This document shows positions 1 to 8,207 of a stretch of DNA of 64,000 bases, one piece after another. The DNA is from Chitinolyticbacter meiyuanensis (GTDB lineage: Bacteria > Pseudomonadota > Gammaproteobacteria > Burkholderiales > Chitinibacteraceae), in contig NZ_CP041335.1 of NCBI RefSeq assembly GCF_008033135.1, positions 2,547,925-2,611,924 of the forward strand, written 5' to 3'. Positions within the stretch are counted from its first letter, which is position 1. Every line of letters begins with the position of its first letter. The translations under genes were made by a program, and so were the position numbers. The notes under the pieces were generated by a model. That model was given only the letters and a program-made list of their open reading frames with translations. It ran no database searches and was not told the origin of the DNA.

Positions 1-352
1 CGTAGTAGGCCGGATCGCCCAGCACCACCACTGCAGCGGTGCCGGCAGCCTGCAGCTCACGCAGCGCCTCACGGACCAGGGCGCTGCCCAAGCCCCGCCC
101 TTGTACCTGAGGTGCGACGGCAATCGGTGCGAGCCCTTGCACTGCGCCCTCAGCGCCTGGCGCCTGCACCGGGGAGAACAGCACATGGCCGCAGACCTCC
201 CCAGCCGCATCGCAAGCGACCAGCGACAACGCGGTATGACCGGCGTCGACCAGCGCCTCGACCAGATCCGCCTCTTCGACCCGGCCAAAGGCAGCACTGG
301 TCACGGCATGGATCTGGGGGGCATCGATGGGGGTGGCAGGACGGATCAGCAT
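1..352 (-). CDS. GNAT family N-acetyltransferase (3' part lost at window edge)
   Basis: About 117 N-terminal residues are present, starting MLIRPATPIDAPQIHAV; the C-terminus runs off the left edge. The order is that of a GNAT acetyltransferase: beta-1 IRPAT, a middle strand ending GHVLFSPV, then the acetyl-CoA pyrophosphate loop VQGRGLGSALV (Q-x-x-G-x-G). It resembles the YhbS branch, which would move an acetyl group from acetyl-CoA to an unidentified amine. A GAAAGGGA ribosome site lies about 9 bases before the ATG. It is the last visible gene of the minus-strand run starting at cysM. Substrate unknown. Confidence 0.85.
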   Translation of the reverse strand, partial: MLIRPATPIDAPQIHAVTSAAFGRVEEADLVEALVDAGHTALSLVACDAAGEVCGHVLFSPVQAPGAEGAVQGLAPIAVAPQVQGRGLGSALVREALRELQAAGTAAVVVLGDPAYY

Positions 353-392
353 CGGTGGCACATCCCTTTCAGGCTGCGGGCCAAGGTGTGCA

Positions 393-1031
393 TCACACGT
401 CGAGGCCGAACAGGCGATAGACCAGCAACATCAACGGTTGCATGATGCCGCCCAGTACCCCGGTTGCCAAGAGCACGATCAGGATGATCATGCCATAGGG
501 TTCGACGCGGGCGATGCTGGCCGCCACCCGGGGCGGCAGGCTCAACACCAGGATGCGGCCGCCATCGAGCGGCGGTAAGGGCAGCAGGTTGAGGATCATC
601 AACAGCACATTGATGATGATCCCTGCCTCGGCCATCAACTTCAGCGGCAACGAGAAATAGCTGCCCTGGGTGGCGAGCGCCAAATGCAACAACAGCAGCC
701 AGCCCAGTGCCATCACGAGATTGGCAAGCGGGCCTGCCGCAGCCACCCAGCGGCCATGCTCACGTGGCTTGCGCAGCGCGCCGAAATGCACCGGCACCGG
801 CTTGGCCCAGCCGAACAGGAAACCGCCCGGCAACAGCAAGCACAGCAACGGGACCAACACGGTGCCCAAAGGATCGACGTGCTTGAGCGGATTGAGTGTC
901 ATCCGCCCCATCAGGAAAGCGGTCGGATCACCGAAATGCTTGGCGGCAAAGGCGTGCGCGGCCTCGTGCAGCGTAATGGCGAACAGCACGGGCAAGGCCC
1001 AGATGCAGATCTGCTGGATCAGGGATTCCAT
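393..1031 (-). CDS. Site-2 protease family membrane metalloprotease (M50)
   Basis: A 212-residue integral membrane protein. The zinc-binding HEAAH motif is at residues 22-26 in the first hydrophobic segment. The second M50 signature, NLLPLPPLDGGRI, lies in the C-terminal third and supplies the third zinc ligand. There is no PDZ domain, so this is the compact, Rip-like class rather than RseP. Such enzymes cut transmembrane helices of regulatory proteins; the substrate here is unknown. It follows yciO by 67 bases on the same strand, a neighbourhood common in betaproteobacteria. Family call is firm, role is not. Confidence 0.9.
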   Translation of the reverse strand: MESLIQQICIWALPVLFAITLHEAAHAFAAKHFGDPTAFLMGRMTLNPLKHVDPLGTVLVPLLCLLLPGGFLFGWAKPVPVHFGALRKPREHGRWVAAAGPLANLVMALGWLLLLHLALATQGSYFSLPLKLMAEAGIIINVLLMILNLLPLPPLDGGRILVLSLPPRVAASIARVEPYGMIILIVLLATGVLGGIMQPLMLLVYRLFGLDV

Positions 1032-1098
1032 GGGAACTCAACGAAAGTGACGGGCCTGACTGCGACCAGAACGGGGGGCAACAAGTGCCCGCTGCGGC

Positions 1099-1722
1099 TC
1101 ACAACCCGAACACCGCCGCGCTGCCCTTGCCCTGGCGCAGGATTTCCGGCGCGTCGCTGGAGAGGTCGACCACCGTGGTCGGCTCCATGCCGCAATAGCC
1201 GCCCTCGATCACCAGTTCGACGTCGTGCTCCAGGCGTTCGCGGATTTCCCAGGCGTCGGTGAGCGGATAATCCTCGCCCGGCAGCAACAGCGTGCTCGAC
1301 AGCATCGGCGAGCCCATCTCCTCCAGCAGCGCCAGCGCCACCGGGTGATCCGGCACGCGCAGACCGATGGTTTGCTTCTTGGGGTGCCATACCCGGCGCG
1401 GCACTTCCTTGGTCGCGAGCAGGATGAAGGTATAGCTGCCCGGTGTCGCGGCCTTCAGCCGACGGAACTGCTGATTGTCGACCCGCGCATAGGTGCCGAG
1501 CTCGGAGAGGTCGCGGCAAGCCAGCGTGAAGTGGTGCTTGTCGTCGAGCTGACGGATGCGACGGATACGCTCCAGCGCATCCTTGTTGTCGAGGCAGCAG
1601 CCGAGCGCGTAACAGGAGTCGGTCGGATAGACCACGAGCCCGCCCTTACGGATGATCTCGACGGCCTGTTTGATCAGCCGTGGCTGCGGGTTTTCCGGGT
1701 GGATGGAGAAGAATTGGGACAT
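1099..1722 (-). CDS. yciO: YciO/Sua5-type L-threonylcarbamoyladenylate synthase-like protein
   Basis: 207 residues of the YrdC/Sua5 fold. The hallmark RNA/nucleotide-binding segment KGGLVVYPTDSCYALGC occupies about residues 26-42, followed by KHHFTLACRDLSEL and the IGLRVPDH strand. The sequence follows the YciO branch, whose in vivo role is less clear than that of TsaC, which makes threonylcarbamoyl-AMP for the t6A37 tRNA modification. It sits between the RibD-like reductase and the site-2 protease. The ATG is 46 bases beyond the preceding stop. The exact enzymatic role of YciO proteins is not settled. Confidence 0.85.
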   Translation of the reverse strand: MSQFFSIHPENPQPRLIKQAVEIIRKGGLVVYPTDSCYALGCCLDNKDALERIRRIRQLDDKHHFTLACRDLSELGTYARVDNQQFRRLKAATPGSYTFILLATKEVPRRVWHPKKQTIGLRVPDHPVALALLEEMGSPMLSSTLLLPGEDYPLTDAWEIRERLEHDVELVIEGGYCGMEPTTVVDLSSDAPEILRQGKGSAAVFGL

Positions 1723-1768
1723 GACGACAGTTTAACGCGATTTGCCGCCCGCTTCCCGCCAGCGGCGG

Positions 1769-2293
1769 CTAGCCGCAGGTGTATCGCAACTGCACCAGGC
1801 CGTCGGGATAGCGCTTGCAATCGGTCAGCACCAGGCGCTGCGGATCTATGCCGGAGAACAGTGCGATGCCCGAACCCAGCAGCACCGGCACCACGGTGAG
1901 GATCAGCGCGTCGACGAGGCCCGCGGCCATCCAGTCCTGCACGACATTGGCGCCGCCAACCAACCATACATGGCGGGCGCCTTCCGCCTGCAGCCGCGCC
2001 AGCAGTGCCGCTGGCTCATCGGCGATGGCGGTCACGCCGGCTGGCACGGCATCGAGTTCGCGGTGGGTATAGACGTAGACCGGCTTGCCGGCATAAGGCC
2101 AGTCGCCGAAGCCCTGCGCCAGGGTATAGGTGGTGCGGCCCATCACCAGCGCATCGACGTCGGCGTAGAAATCCGCGTAGCCGTAGTCCTCACCTTCCGG
2201 CGAGATCTGCGGCAGCCAGTCCAGCCCGCCGTCCACACCAGCGATATGGCCATCCAGCGAAGTGGCGATATACAGCGTGACCTTGGGTCGCAT
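1769..2293 (-). CDS. Dihydrofolate reductase family protein (RibD C-terminal fold)
   Basis: 174 residues starting MRPKVTLYIATSLDGHIAG, the typical first strand of the RibD_C/YyaP-type reductase fold. The frame is open further upstream but loses all similarity, so the ATG at 2293 is chosen. DALVMGRTTYTLAQGF and HVWLVGGANVVQDW are the conserved NADPH-binding and fold segments. These proteins are NADPH-dependent reductases of mostly unknown substrate; neither classical folate nor riboflavin metabolism can be assumed. It lies 28 bases downstream of the PHP phosphatase gene and is probably in the same operon. Confidence 0.85.
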   Translation of the reverse strand: MRPKVTLYIATSLDGHIAGVDGGLDWLPQISPEGEDYGYADFYADVDALVMGRTTYTLAQGFGDWPYAGKPVYVYTHRELDAVPAGVTAIADEPAALLARLQAEGARHVWLVGGANVVQDWMAAGLVDALILTVVPVLLGSGIALFSGIDPQRLVLTDCKRYPDGLVQLRYTCG

Positions 2294-2321
2294 GCGCGCT
2301 CCTGTGTGTTGAACGGTCAAA

Positions 2322-3158
2322 CTAGGACAGCCAGCGCGCCCACACCGGCTGGCAGCCGATCGGCAGGTCGCCGTTGAGGCCCGGTTCGCGGGCGCCCTCG
2401 CCAGTGGCGTGGTAATCGGTACCGACCGAGGCCAGCAGTTCGAATTCCTGTGCCAGCCGGCTAAAACGGCCAACATCGGCAGCGCCATGGCAGCCGGACA
2501 CCACTTCGATCCCCTCACCGCCCAGTCGCTTGAATTCGGTCAGCAGCACGCGCAGCGTCTCGTTGCCCATTTCATAGCGCCCCGGGTGCGCCAGCACCGC
2601 CACGCCACCGGCGTCGCGTATCCAGTCGATGGCCTCATGCAGCCGTGCCCATTCGTGATCGACAAAGCCCGGTTTGCCGCGCACCAGAAAGCGCTTGAAC
2701 ACGCTCTTGGTGTCCTTGGCGGCACCGATCTCGACCAGGTAGCGGGCAAAGTGGGTACGGCTGATCATTTCCGGGTTGTCGGCGTATTTGCGCGCGCCGG
2801 CGATCACGTTCTCCAGCCCGACCCGCGCCAGCGAATCGCTCATCGCCTGAGCCCGCGCATCGCGCCCTGCGCGCACGCCGGCGAGCCCCGCCTTCAACGC
2901 AGGATGCGCCGGATCGAAGCCGAGCCCGACGATGTGCAGCGTATGCTTGCCCCAACTCACCGAAATCTCGACGCCGGAAACGAAGCGCATGCCGTGCAGC
3001 GCCGCCTCGTCGGCGGCTTCGGCCAGCCCGCGCGTGTCGTCATGATCGGTCAGCGCGAACAGTTGGCAGCCACGTTCCGCCGCCTTGCGCGTCACCTCGC
3101 GCGGCGGCAGCAGGCCATCCGAGGCATTCGAGTGGCAATGCAGATCGACCGGCGTCAT
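2322..3158 (-). CDS. PHP-domain phosphoesterase (YciV/RNase AM type)
   Basis: 278 residues. The metal-binding PHP motif VDLHCHSNASDG is at the N-terminus, followed by LTDHDD and AVLAHPGRYE, and SVGTDYHATGE near the C-terminus; together these supply the trinuclear metal site. The pattern matches the YciV/TrpH group, reported to act as 3',5'-nucleotide bisphosphate phosphatase and as a 5'-3' exonuclease maturing rRNA 5' ends (RNase AM). The start at 3158 overlaps the end of the SemiSWEET gene by 4 bases, which suggests translational coupling. An upstream extension of the frame is rejected because it lies inside other genes. Confidence 0.88.
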   Translation of the reverse strand: MTPVDLHCHSNASDGLLPPREVTRKAAERGCQLFALTDHDDTRGLAEAADEAALHGMRFVSGVEISVSWGKHTLHIVGLGFDPAHPALKAGLAGVRAGRDARAQAMSDSLARVGLENVIAGARKYADNPEMISRTHFARYLVEIGAAKDTKSVFKRFLVRGKPGFVDHEWARLHEAIDWIRDAGGVAVLAHPGRYEMGNETLRVLLTEFKRLGGEGIEVVSGCHGAADVGRFSRLAQEFELLASVGTDYHATGEGAREPGLNGDLPIGCQPVWARWLS

Positions 3159-3424
3159 GCCGCCTGCCTGATGCCAAAACGCAGCTTCATCACCAGTACC
3201 GAGCCGGCCAGCAGCAGCGTGATGAGGTTGGGCACGATCACCGGCCACGAGCCGATGGCGATGCCGAAGGCCAGCCATAGCACGATGCCGGAAACGAACA
3301 GGCTGTACATGCCGAGCGAGATGTCGGCGACGGAACGTGTCTTCCACACCTGGATCACCTGCGGCAGGAAGGACACCGTGGTACAAAAGCCGGCGATATA
3401 GCCGACAAGGTCGGCAGCATTCAT
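3155..3424 (-). CDS. SemiSWEET family sugar transporter
   Basis: 89 residues, three predicted transmembrane segments, which is the standard size for a bacterial SemiSWEET. The PQ-loop signature FLPQVIQVWKTRSVADIS is in helix 1, followed by SLGMYSLFVSGIVLWL. These proteins work as dimers that let sugars move across the inner membrane down a gradient; the substrate cannot be told from sequence. The gene overlaps the cysM stop by 3-4 bases upstream and the PHP gene by 4 bases downstream, so translation of all three is probably coupled. Confidence 0.85.
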   Translation of the reverse strand: MNAADLVGYIAGFCTTVSFLPQVIQVWKTRSVADISLGMYSLFVSGIVLWLAFGIAIGSWPVIVPNLITLLLAGSVLVMKLRFGIRQAA

Positions 3425-4299
3425 GCAGGGAACACTCCGGTAGACAGGTAGCGATCGCCCCGATCGCACACGATGGAGACAATCACCGCATTCTCCACCT
3501 CGTTCGATAGCTTGAGCGCAGCGGCCAGCGCACCGCCCGACGAGATGCCGGCGAAGATACCCTCCTCGCGCGCCAGCCGCCGAGTCATCTCCTCGGCCTC
3601 GGGCTGACCCACTTCCATCACGCGGTCGATCTCGGAGAAATCGCAGATCGCCGGCACGTATTCGACCGGCCACTTGCGAATGCCCGGAATCGCCGCGCCA
3701 TCCATGGGCTGCACACCGACGATCTCGATCGCCGGGTTCATTTCCTTCAGATAGCGGCCGGTGCCCATGATGGTGCCGGTGGTGCCCATGCTGGAGACGA
3801 AGTGGGTGATCTTGCCCGCGGTATCGCGCCAGATTTCCGGACCGGTCCCTTCATAGTGCGCCAGTGGATTGTCCGGATTGGCGAACTGGTCGAGCACCAA
3901 CCCCTTGCCCTCGGCCACCATCGCGGTGGCCAGGTCGCGTGCCACTTCCATGCCCTCGACCAGGATCACGTCGGCGCCGAAGGCCTTCATCGTCTGCACC
4001 CGTTCCAGACTGGAGTTGCGCGGCATGATCAACACCATGCGATAGCCCATCATCGCCGCAGCCATTGCCAGCGCGATGCCTGTGTTGCCGCTGGTAGCCT
4101 CGATCAGTGTGTCGCCCGGCTTGATGGTGCCCCGTGCCTCGGCGTGCCGAATCATCGACAGGGCGGGCCTATCCTTGACCGAGCCGGCGGGGTTGTTGCC
4201 CTCGAGCTTCACCAGCACCACATTGGACGTATCGCCCGGCAGGCGCTTGAGGCGGACGAGGGGGGTGTTGCCGACGAAGTCTTCGAGGTAGTGATACAT
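3421..4299 (-). CDS. cysM: Cysteine synthase B
   Basis: 292 residues. It is a PLP-dependent O-acetylserine sulfhydrylase making cysteine from O-acetylserine and sulfide or thiosulfate. The Schiff-base lysine is K42 in NNPAGSVKDRPA. The substrate loop EATSGNTGIALA and the phosphate-binding GTTGTIMGTGRY are present, and length fits CysM (about 290-300) rather than the longer CysK. It opens the minus-strand operon, with a TATAAT-like -10 box 26 bases upstream of its ATG. In related genomes cysM often neighbours rfaD; here rfaD lies about 4 kb further on. Confidence 0.92.
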   Translation of the reverse strand: MYHYLEDFVGNTPLVRLKRLPGDTSNVVLVKLEGNNPAGSVKDRPALSMIRHAEARGTIKPGDTLIEATSGNTGIALAMAAAMMGYRMVLIMPRNSSLERVQTMKAFGADVILVEGMEVARDLATAMVAEGKGLVLDQFANPDNPLAHYEGTGPEIWRDTAGKITHFVSSMGTTGTIMGTGRYLKEMNPAIEIVGVQPMDGAAIPGIRKWPVEYVPAICDFSEIDRVMEVGQPEAEEMTRRLAREEGIFAGISSGGALAAALKLSNEVENAVIVSIVCDRGDRYLSTGVFPA

Positions 4300-4325
4300 G
4301 CGTTTGGCTTCTGAAAGGATGGCCG

Positions 4326-4331
4326 ATTATA
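4326..4331 (-). promoter_or_regulatory. Candidate -10 box of the cysM operon
   Basis: On the minus strand the sequence GGGTATAATCGG gives a perfect TATAAT 26 bases before the cysM ATG. No good -35 hexamer is visible at 16-18 bases, so the assignment rests on the -10 alone. Confidence 0.4.
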
Positions 4332-4359
4332 CCCGCTTCGTCTGAGTCGGCCGGTTCCA

Positions 4360-5019
4360 TTACGCCGCGATTGCAGGGGTATCGTCCGGCAGCAGCAACA
4401 TGCCGGTCGCTTCATCCCAGCGCACCGCGCTGTAGTCTGCGATGCGGGCAATCACGCCTTCCTGCGCCGGCACATGGTTGCCGACCAACACCACGCGGCA
4501 ACCGGCGGCCAGCGCGGAGGCGAGCCCGGCCGCAGCGTCCTCGAACACGATGCAATCTCGCACCGCCACGCCCAAGCGCTGGGCTGCCAGCAGATACGGA
4601 TCGGGCGCCGGCTTGCCGTGCTCGACCAGTTCGGCGGTGACCAGCACCTGCGGCAACGGCAGGCCACAGTGATCAAAACGCATTCGCGCCACGGCATCGC
4701 AGGCGGAGGTCGCCACCGCCCAGCGACTGGCCGGCAGCGCCTGCAGCAATGGCAGCGAGCCGGGCAAGGCCACCTGGCCATCGACCACCTCGGCCTCAAG
4801 CGCCTCCAGCCAAGCCACCTCGGCGGCGGTATCCAGATGCGGTGCGATCAGGCGCACCGTATCCTCAGTACGGGTGCCGTGGCAGACGCGAATCACCTCC
4901 AGCAGATCGAGCCCATGGCGTTCGCACCAGATGGCCCAGATCGATTCGACGGCCACATGGGAATCGATCAGCGTGCCATCCATGTCGAACAACAAGGCAG
5001 CGGCGGAATGGGCAGGCAT
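4360..5019 (-). CDS. HAD-IA family phosphatase (sugar/glycerol-phosphate phosphatase-like)
   Basis: 219 residues with start chosen at the ATG preceded by AAGAAGGA seven bases upstream. Motif I is LLFDMDGTLIDS (nucleophile D12, acid/base D14), motif II VATSA, motif III around KPAPDPYLLAAQ, motif IV VFEDAAAGLASALAAG. An alpha-helical cap lies between motifs I and II. This is the YfbT/GPP-like subgroup that removes phosphate from small sugar or polyol phosphates; the substrate is not predictable. It is divergent from the AraC regulator at 5140, with about 120 bases between the starts. Confidence 0.85.
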   Translation of the reverse strand: MPAHSAAALLFDMDGTLIDSHVAVESIWAIWCERHGLDLLEVIRVCHGTRTEDTVRLIAPHLDTAAEVAWLEALEAEVVDGQVALPGSLPLLQALPASRWAVATSACDAVARMRFDHCGLPLPQVLVTAELVEHGKPAPDPYLLAAQRLGVAVRDCIVFEDAAAGLASALAAGCRVVLVGNHVPAQEGVIARIADYSAVRWDEATGMLLLPDDTPAIAA

Positions 5020-5139
5020 GGCAAGCAGTCCTTCTTCTTGGGTTGATGCCGTGACGTTACGCCGATCAAGCAGGCCAACCATGCAGACTTGGCGCGAATT
5101 TCTCTACAATCGGCTCATTGCAGATAGAGGATTTGAGCC

Positions 5140-6039
5140 ATGCTGACGCGTGAACTCGTAGGCCAGACCTTCGGCCAGGCGTGGCACTACCTGTATCTCG
5201 AAGCCGAACAGGTGCCTTTTCTCTGGCATCACCATCCCGAGTTCGAGCTCACCTTTACCCGCCACGCCCGCGGCATGCGTTATGTCGGCGACGACGTGGC
5301 GCCGTTCGGCGAGCTGGACCTGGTGCTGGTGGGCCCCAGCCAGCCGCACACCTGGCAAGCGGTGCGGCGCGACGATGGCGGCCTGCAGCAGGTGCAGGTG
5401 GTGTACTTCCGCGAGGAATGGCTGCGCACGCTCGGCGAGGGCGGGCTACCCGAGCTTGTATCACTGGCAACCTGGCTGGCCAATGCACGCGGCGGCATCG
5501 TCTTCAGCGCTGCATGCGCCGCAGTGGCCCAGCCGTTGTTCGATCGATTGCACGCGGCACGCGGTGTGGCACGGCTATCGCTGTTGCTGCAGTTATTCGA
5601 GTTGCTGATGAACGATGATGTGGCGCGGCGGATCGATGGCCGCAGCGGCAACATCAGCGAGGATGGCCGGGTGAAGGCTGCGCTCGAATATCTGCAGCAG
5701 CATTATCGCGAGGCAACCACGCTGGCCGATGTCGCTGCAGCCGCGCATACCAGCCCGGCAACGCTGAAACGGCTGCTGCATGGCGCGCTCGATACCAGTG
5801 TCACCGACATCGTGCAGCAGCTGCGGCTCGGTCATGCGTGCAATCTGCTGATCACCAGCGAATTGCCGGTGGAGATCGTGGCGGCACAGAGCGGCTATGC
5901 CAGCCCCAGCCTGTTTTATCGCCAGTTCGCCCGGCAACGCGGTGTGTCGCCCGCCGCATTTCGCCGCCGCCACCATCTGCGGCACGGCGAAGGCGCGCCG
6001 CCGTCACTGGAGTTCAATCCGTGCGGCGGCAACGCGTGA
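5140..6039 (+). CDS. AraC family transcriptional regulator
   Basis: 299 residues. The N-terminal half is a cupin-type effector domain (WHHHPEFELTF, followed by VLVGPSQPHTW). The C-terminal about 100 residues hold two helix-turn-helix motifs: LADVAAAAHTSPATLKRLL and VEIVAAQSGYASPSLFYRQF, with the conserved G-Y-x-S-x-S-x-F-x-R-x-F signature. It probably senses a sugar or similar ligand. The closest potential targets are the divergent HAD phosphatase gene and itself. The ATG follows AGAGGATTTGAGCC, a weak ribosome site. Confidence 0.88.
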   Translation: MLTRELVGQTFGQAWHYLYLEAEQVPFLWHHHPEFELTFTRHARGMRYVGDDVAPFGELDLVLVGPSQPHTWQAVRRDDGGLQQVQVVYFREEWLRTLGEGGLPELVSLATWLANARGGIVFSAACAAVAQPLFDRLHAARGVARLSLLLQLFELLMNDDVARRIDGRSGNISEDGRVKAALEYLQQHYREATTLADVAAAAHTSPATLKRLLHGALDTSVTDIVQQLRLGHACNLLITSELPVEIVAAQSGYASPSLFYRQFARQRGVSPAAFRRRHHLRHGEGAPPSLEFNPCGGNA

Positions 6040-6072
6040 CCAGGCAGCGAGAACAAGGCCGGCGGGTAAAGC

Positions 6073-7419
6073 CTACTTGGCGTAGTACTGCTTGAGCGGC
6101 TGCTTGAGATGGATCAGCCACAGCTCGCTCGCCTCCTGGCTGGGCTTGATCTGATAGCCGCTACCGCCCACCAGCTTGCCGTCGACGATCTGGGCGTCGT
6201 CCACGTCACCGCTTTCCAGGCTGGCCTTGAGGCCGAAGTCGTTGTCGTTGGTCACCGCGATCCCGCCATCGAACAGCGCCAGCCCTTCCGCCTTTTCGTG
6301 TGGCCAGCCCAGCTCGCGCAGGTCCAGCACCCGGGTCTTGCCGGCCAGCTTCACCTTGGCGAGTTCATCGGCACTGGCAAATTCCAGCTCCTTGCCGTCC
6401 GCGGTCTTCTTGCCAGCCAGATCCTCGGCCGCCGCAAGATCGATGATGTAAACGATGTTGCGCATCACCTTGTCCGCCCCCTTGCCCTGCTCGATGGTCA
6501 GCAGATGGGTGTCGTCGATGGCGACCAGATCGCCGATCTTGGCATCGCCCGGCTTCTTGTAACTGGTATCGATCGGGTAGCCCAGCATCCGCGTTGCGCC
6601 GGTCTGGGGATCGAACTCGACGATGCGGGTGAAGCCCGCCTTGTTCTTGCTCTTGCCATCAATATCGAGCGTGGACTGCACCGCCGCATAGACCTTGCCG
6701 GAGGGAGCAACCGCCACACCTTCGAACCCCCGGTTGGGCTGGCGGAACTTCAGCACCTCGGGCAGGCCTGCGCCGGGCGCCAGCTGGCGCAGGATGGCCC
6801 CGCTCTTGCTGTCGACGTGAAGCAGGAACGGCCCATACTCGTCGGCCAGCCACAGGTTGCCATCCTTGTCCTGCGCCACGCCTTCGGGATCAACGCCGCG
6901 TTCGCTGTAACCCAGCGTGGGCTGCAGTGCATCGGTCAATGCGACTTCGCCCGTCGAGCCCGTATTGCCCGGCTTCAGCGGCAGGCCGGACATCGGCTTG
7001 CCATCGCGCGATAGCGGCAGGCGGCCGGTGACAGTCGCGGCTTCGGCCAACTGCACCCGGATCTGCACCAGCTGCGGCACATAGCCAGGTGCAGCGAATA
7101 CCTTGGTCGGCACCTTGTCATCGCCCTGTTTCAGGCTCGGCGAATCGCCGTTCGGGCCGCGGTCGGTCAGTGACCAGAATGTCAGGGAGCCGTCCTTTTC
7201 CACCTGCTTGAGCGTGATGCCGGAACCGGGAGCGAGCGGAAAGCCCTGAGGGAACTGACTCGCGTTGCGACCGGCGTACGGCACATTGTCCTTGGCATTG
7301 ATCTGCAAGGCATAGCGCTCGACCGCGCTGACGGCAGCGTGATCGGTATCGACCAGTTCGAATGGGGTGGCATGTGCAGCAACGGTCATCAACATAAAGG
7401 GCAGCAAACGGGTCAGCAC
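6073..7419 (-). CDS. Exported esterase-like/phytase-like beta-propeller protein
   Basis: 448 residues from a GTG at 7419, chosen because CCTGGAG lies 7 bases upstream and the protein then begins with a clean signal peptide (LTRLLPFMLMTVAAHA). An ATG at 7470 has no ribosome site and sits next to a terminator. Motifs such as SLTDRGPNGDSPS, NRGFEGVAVAPSGKVYAA and EGLALFDGGIAVTNDNDFG match the esterase-like activity of phytase family (PF13449), a secreted propeller. Substrate is unknown; lipid-ester or phosphate-ester hydrolysis are both possible. It stands alone, convergent with the AraC gene. Confidence 0.8.
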   Translation of the reverse strand: MLTRLLPFMLMTVAAHATPFELVDTDHAAVSAVERYALQINAKDNVPYAGRNASQFPQGFPLAPGSGITLKQVEKDGSLTFWSLTDRGPNGDSPSLKQGDDKVPTKVFAAPGYVPQLVQIRVQLAEAATVTGRLPLSRDGKPMSGLPLKPGNTGSTGEVALTDALQPTLGYSERGVDPEGVAQDKDGNLWLADEYGPFLLHVDSKSGAILRQLAPGAGLPEVLKFRQPNRGFEGVAVAPSGKVYAAVQSTLDIDGKSKNKAGFTRIVEFDPQTGATRMLGYPIDTSYKKPGDAKIGDLVAIDDTHLLTIEQGKGADKVMRNIVYIIDLAAAEDLAGKKTADGKELEFASADELAKVKLAGKTRVLDLRELGWPHEKAEGLALFDGGIAVTNDNDFGLKASLESGDVDDAQIVDGKLVGGSGYQIKPSQEASELWLIHLKQPLKQYYAK

Positions 7420-7482
7420 AGCAGGCTCCAGGCAGGAAGAGCCGGATACGATATGACGGAAAGCCTTCAATTCAATGACAAC

Positions 7483-7512
7483 AAAAAACGCCGGCAGTGC
7501 CGGCGTTTTTTT
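7483..7512. terminator. Bidirectional rho-independent terminator
   Basis: A run of six A, then inverted arms AACGCCGG/CCGGCGTT, then a run of seven T. Transcription from either side would end in U residues. It closes the gene at 7525-8085 and insulates the gene starting at 7419. Confidence 0.85.
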
Positions 7513-7524
7513 GATCAGAACCGA

Positions 7525-8085
7525 TTACTGCGCAACCGGCAGCTCGATCCACATGGCCAGCGCACGCTTGTAGCGTACCTGAACCTGATCGCCAACGGCC
7601 ACGTTCTCAAGACGGGAACGATCACGTACTTCCACTTCCTGCACGCGACCTTGCGGGCCCTTCAGCTTGACGAGGCCCTTGGCCTTGTCGACAGCCACCA
7701 CATCGGCACTGACAAGCTCGGTCCGCTCCCAGGTGGCGCCTGGCTTGTCGCCGGCTTCGGTACGGCCGGCGCCTTCTTCACTGCTGACCTGCGGCAGGCC
7801 AGCGCCCCCCTTCACCAGATCGAAGGCGAGTGCGCGCTCGACCTGCACGGCCGCCACATCACCCGGCTTCAGCTGTTCGAAGTTACGCACCACCGACGAA
7901 ACGGCGAGATCGGTCAGTTCGCCATCCGGCAAGCGCAGCGTGACGATGCGGTTGGCGGCATCGATGGCAACGATTTCGACCCGAACCTTGTCGGTCTTCT
8001 CGAACAGGAACAGGTTTTCATCAGCCATCGCCCACGGCGTGAGCATCAGTGCAGACAATGCAACAGCAAGAAAAGTGCGCTTCAT
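7525..8085 (-). CDS. Exported protein with two internal repeats, function unknown
   Basis: 186 residues with signal peptide MKRTFLAVALSALMLTPWAMA. The mature part holds two copies of a beta-rich unit of about 55 residues (about 34-90 and 126-180): each begins with a V-x-(I/V)-V-A-(I/V)-D strand, has a LxxPxGxxxxxxV hairpin, and ends GDxxxVxxxRALA. A charged, glycine-rich linker joins them. The unit looks like a small beta-barrel that could bind ligand or protein in the periplasm. I do not recognise a named family. It has its own terminator downstream (7483-7512) and a 122-base upstream gap to rfaD. Confidence 0.8.
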   Translation of the reverse strand: MKRTFLAVALSALMLTPWAMADENLFLFEKTDKVRVEIVAIDAANRIVTLRLPDGELTDLAVSSVVRNFEQLKPGDVAAVQVERALAFDLVKGGAGLPQVSSEEGAGRTEAGDKPGATWERTELVSADVVAVDKAKGLVKLKGPQGRVQEVEVRDRSRLENVAVGDQVQVRYKRALAMWIELPVAQ

Positions 8086-8207
8086 AGTTTCCCTTGGGTC
8101 AGTTTTTGCAACTGTTATACGTTAGCGCACTCATGTTAATGCGCAAGTAAACCACCAGCCACAACAGAAAAGCGCATTGTCATATTTTTGCCGCACCTTG
8201 ATTGGTT

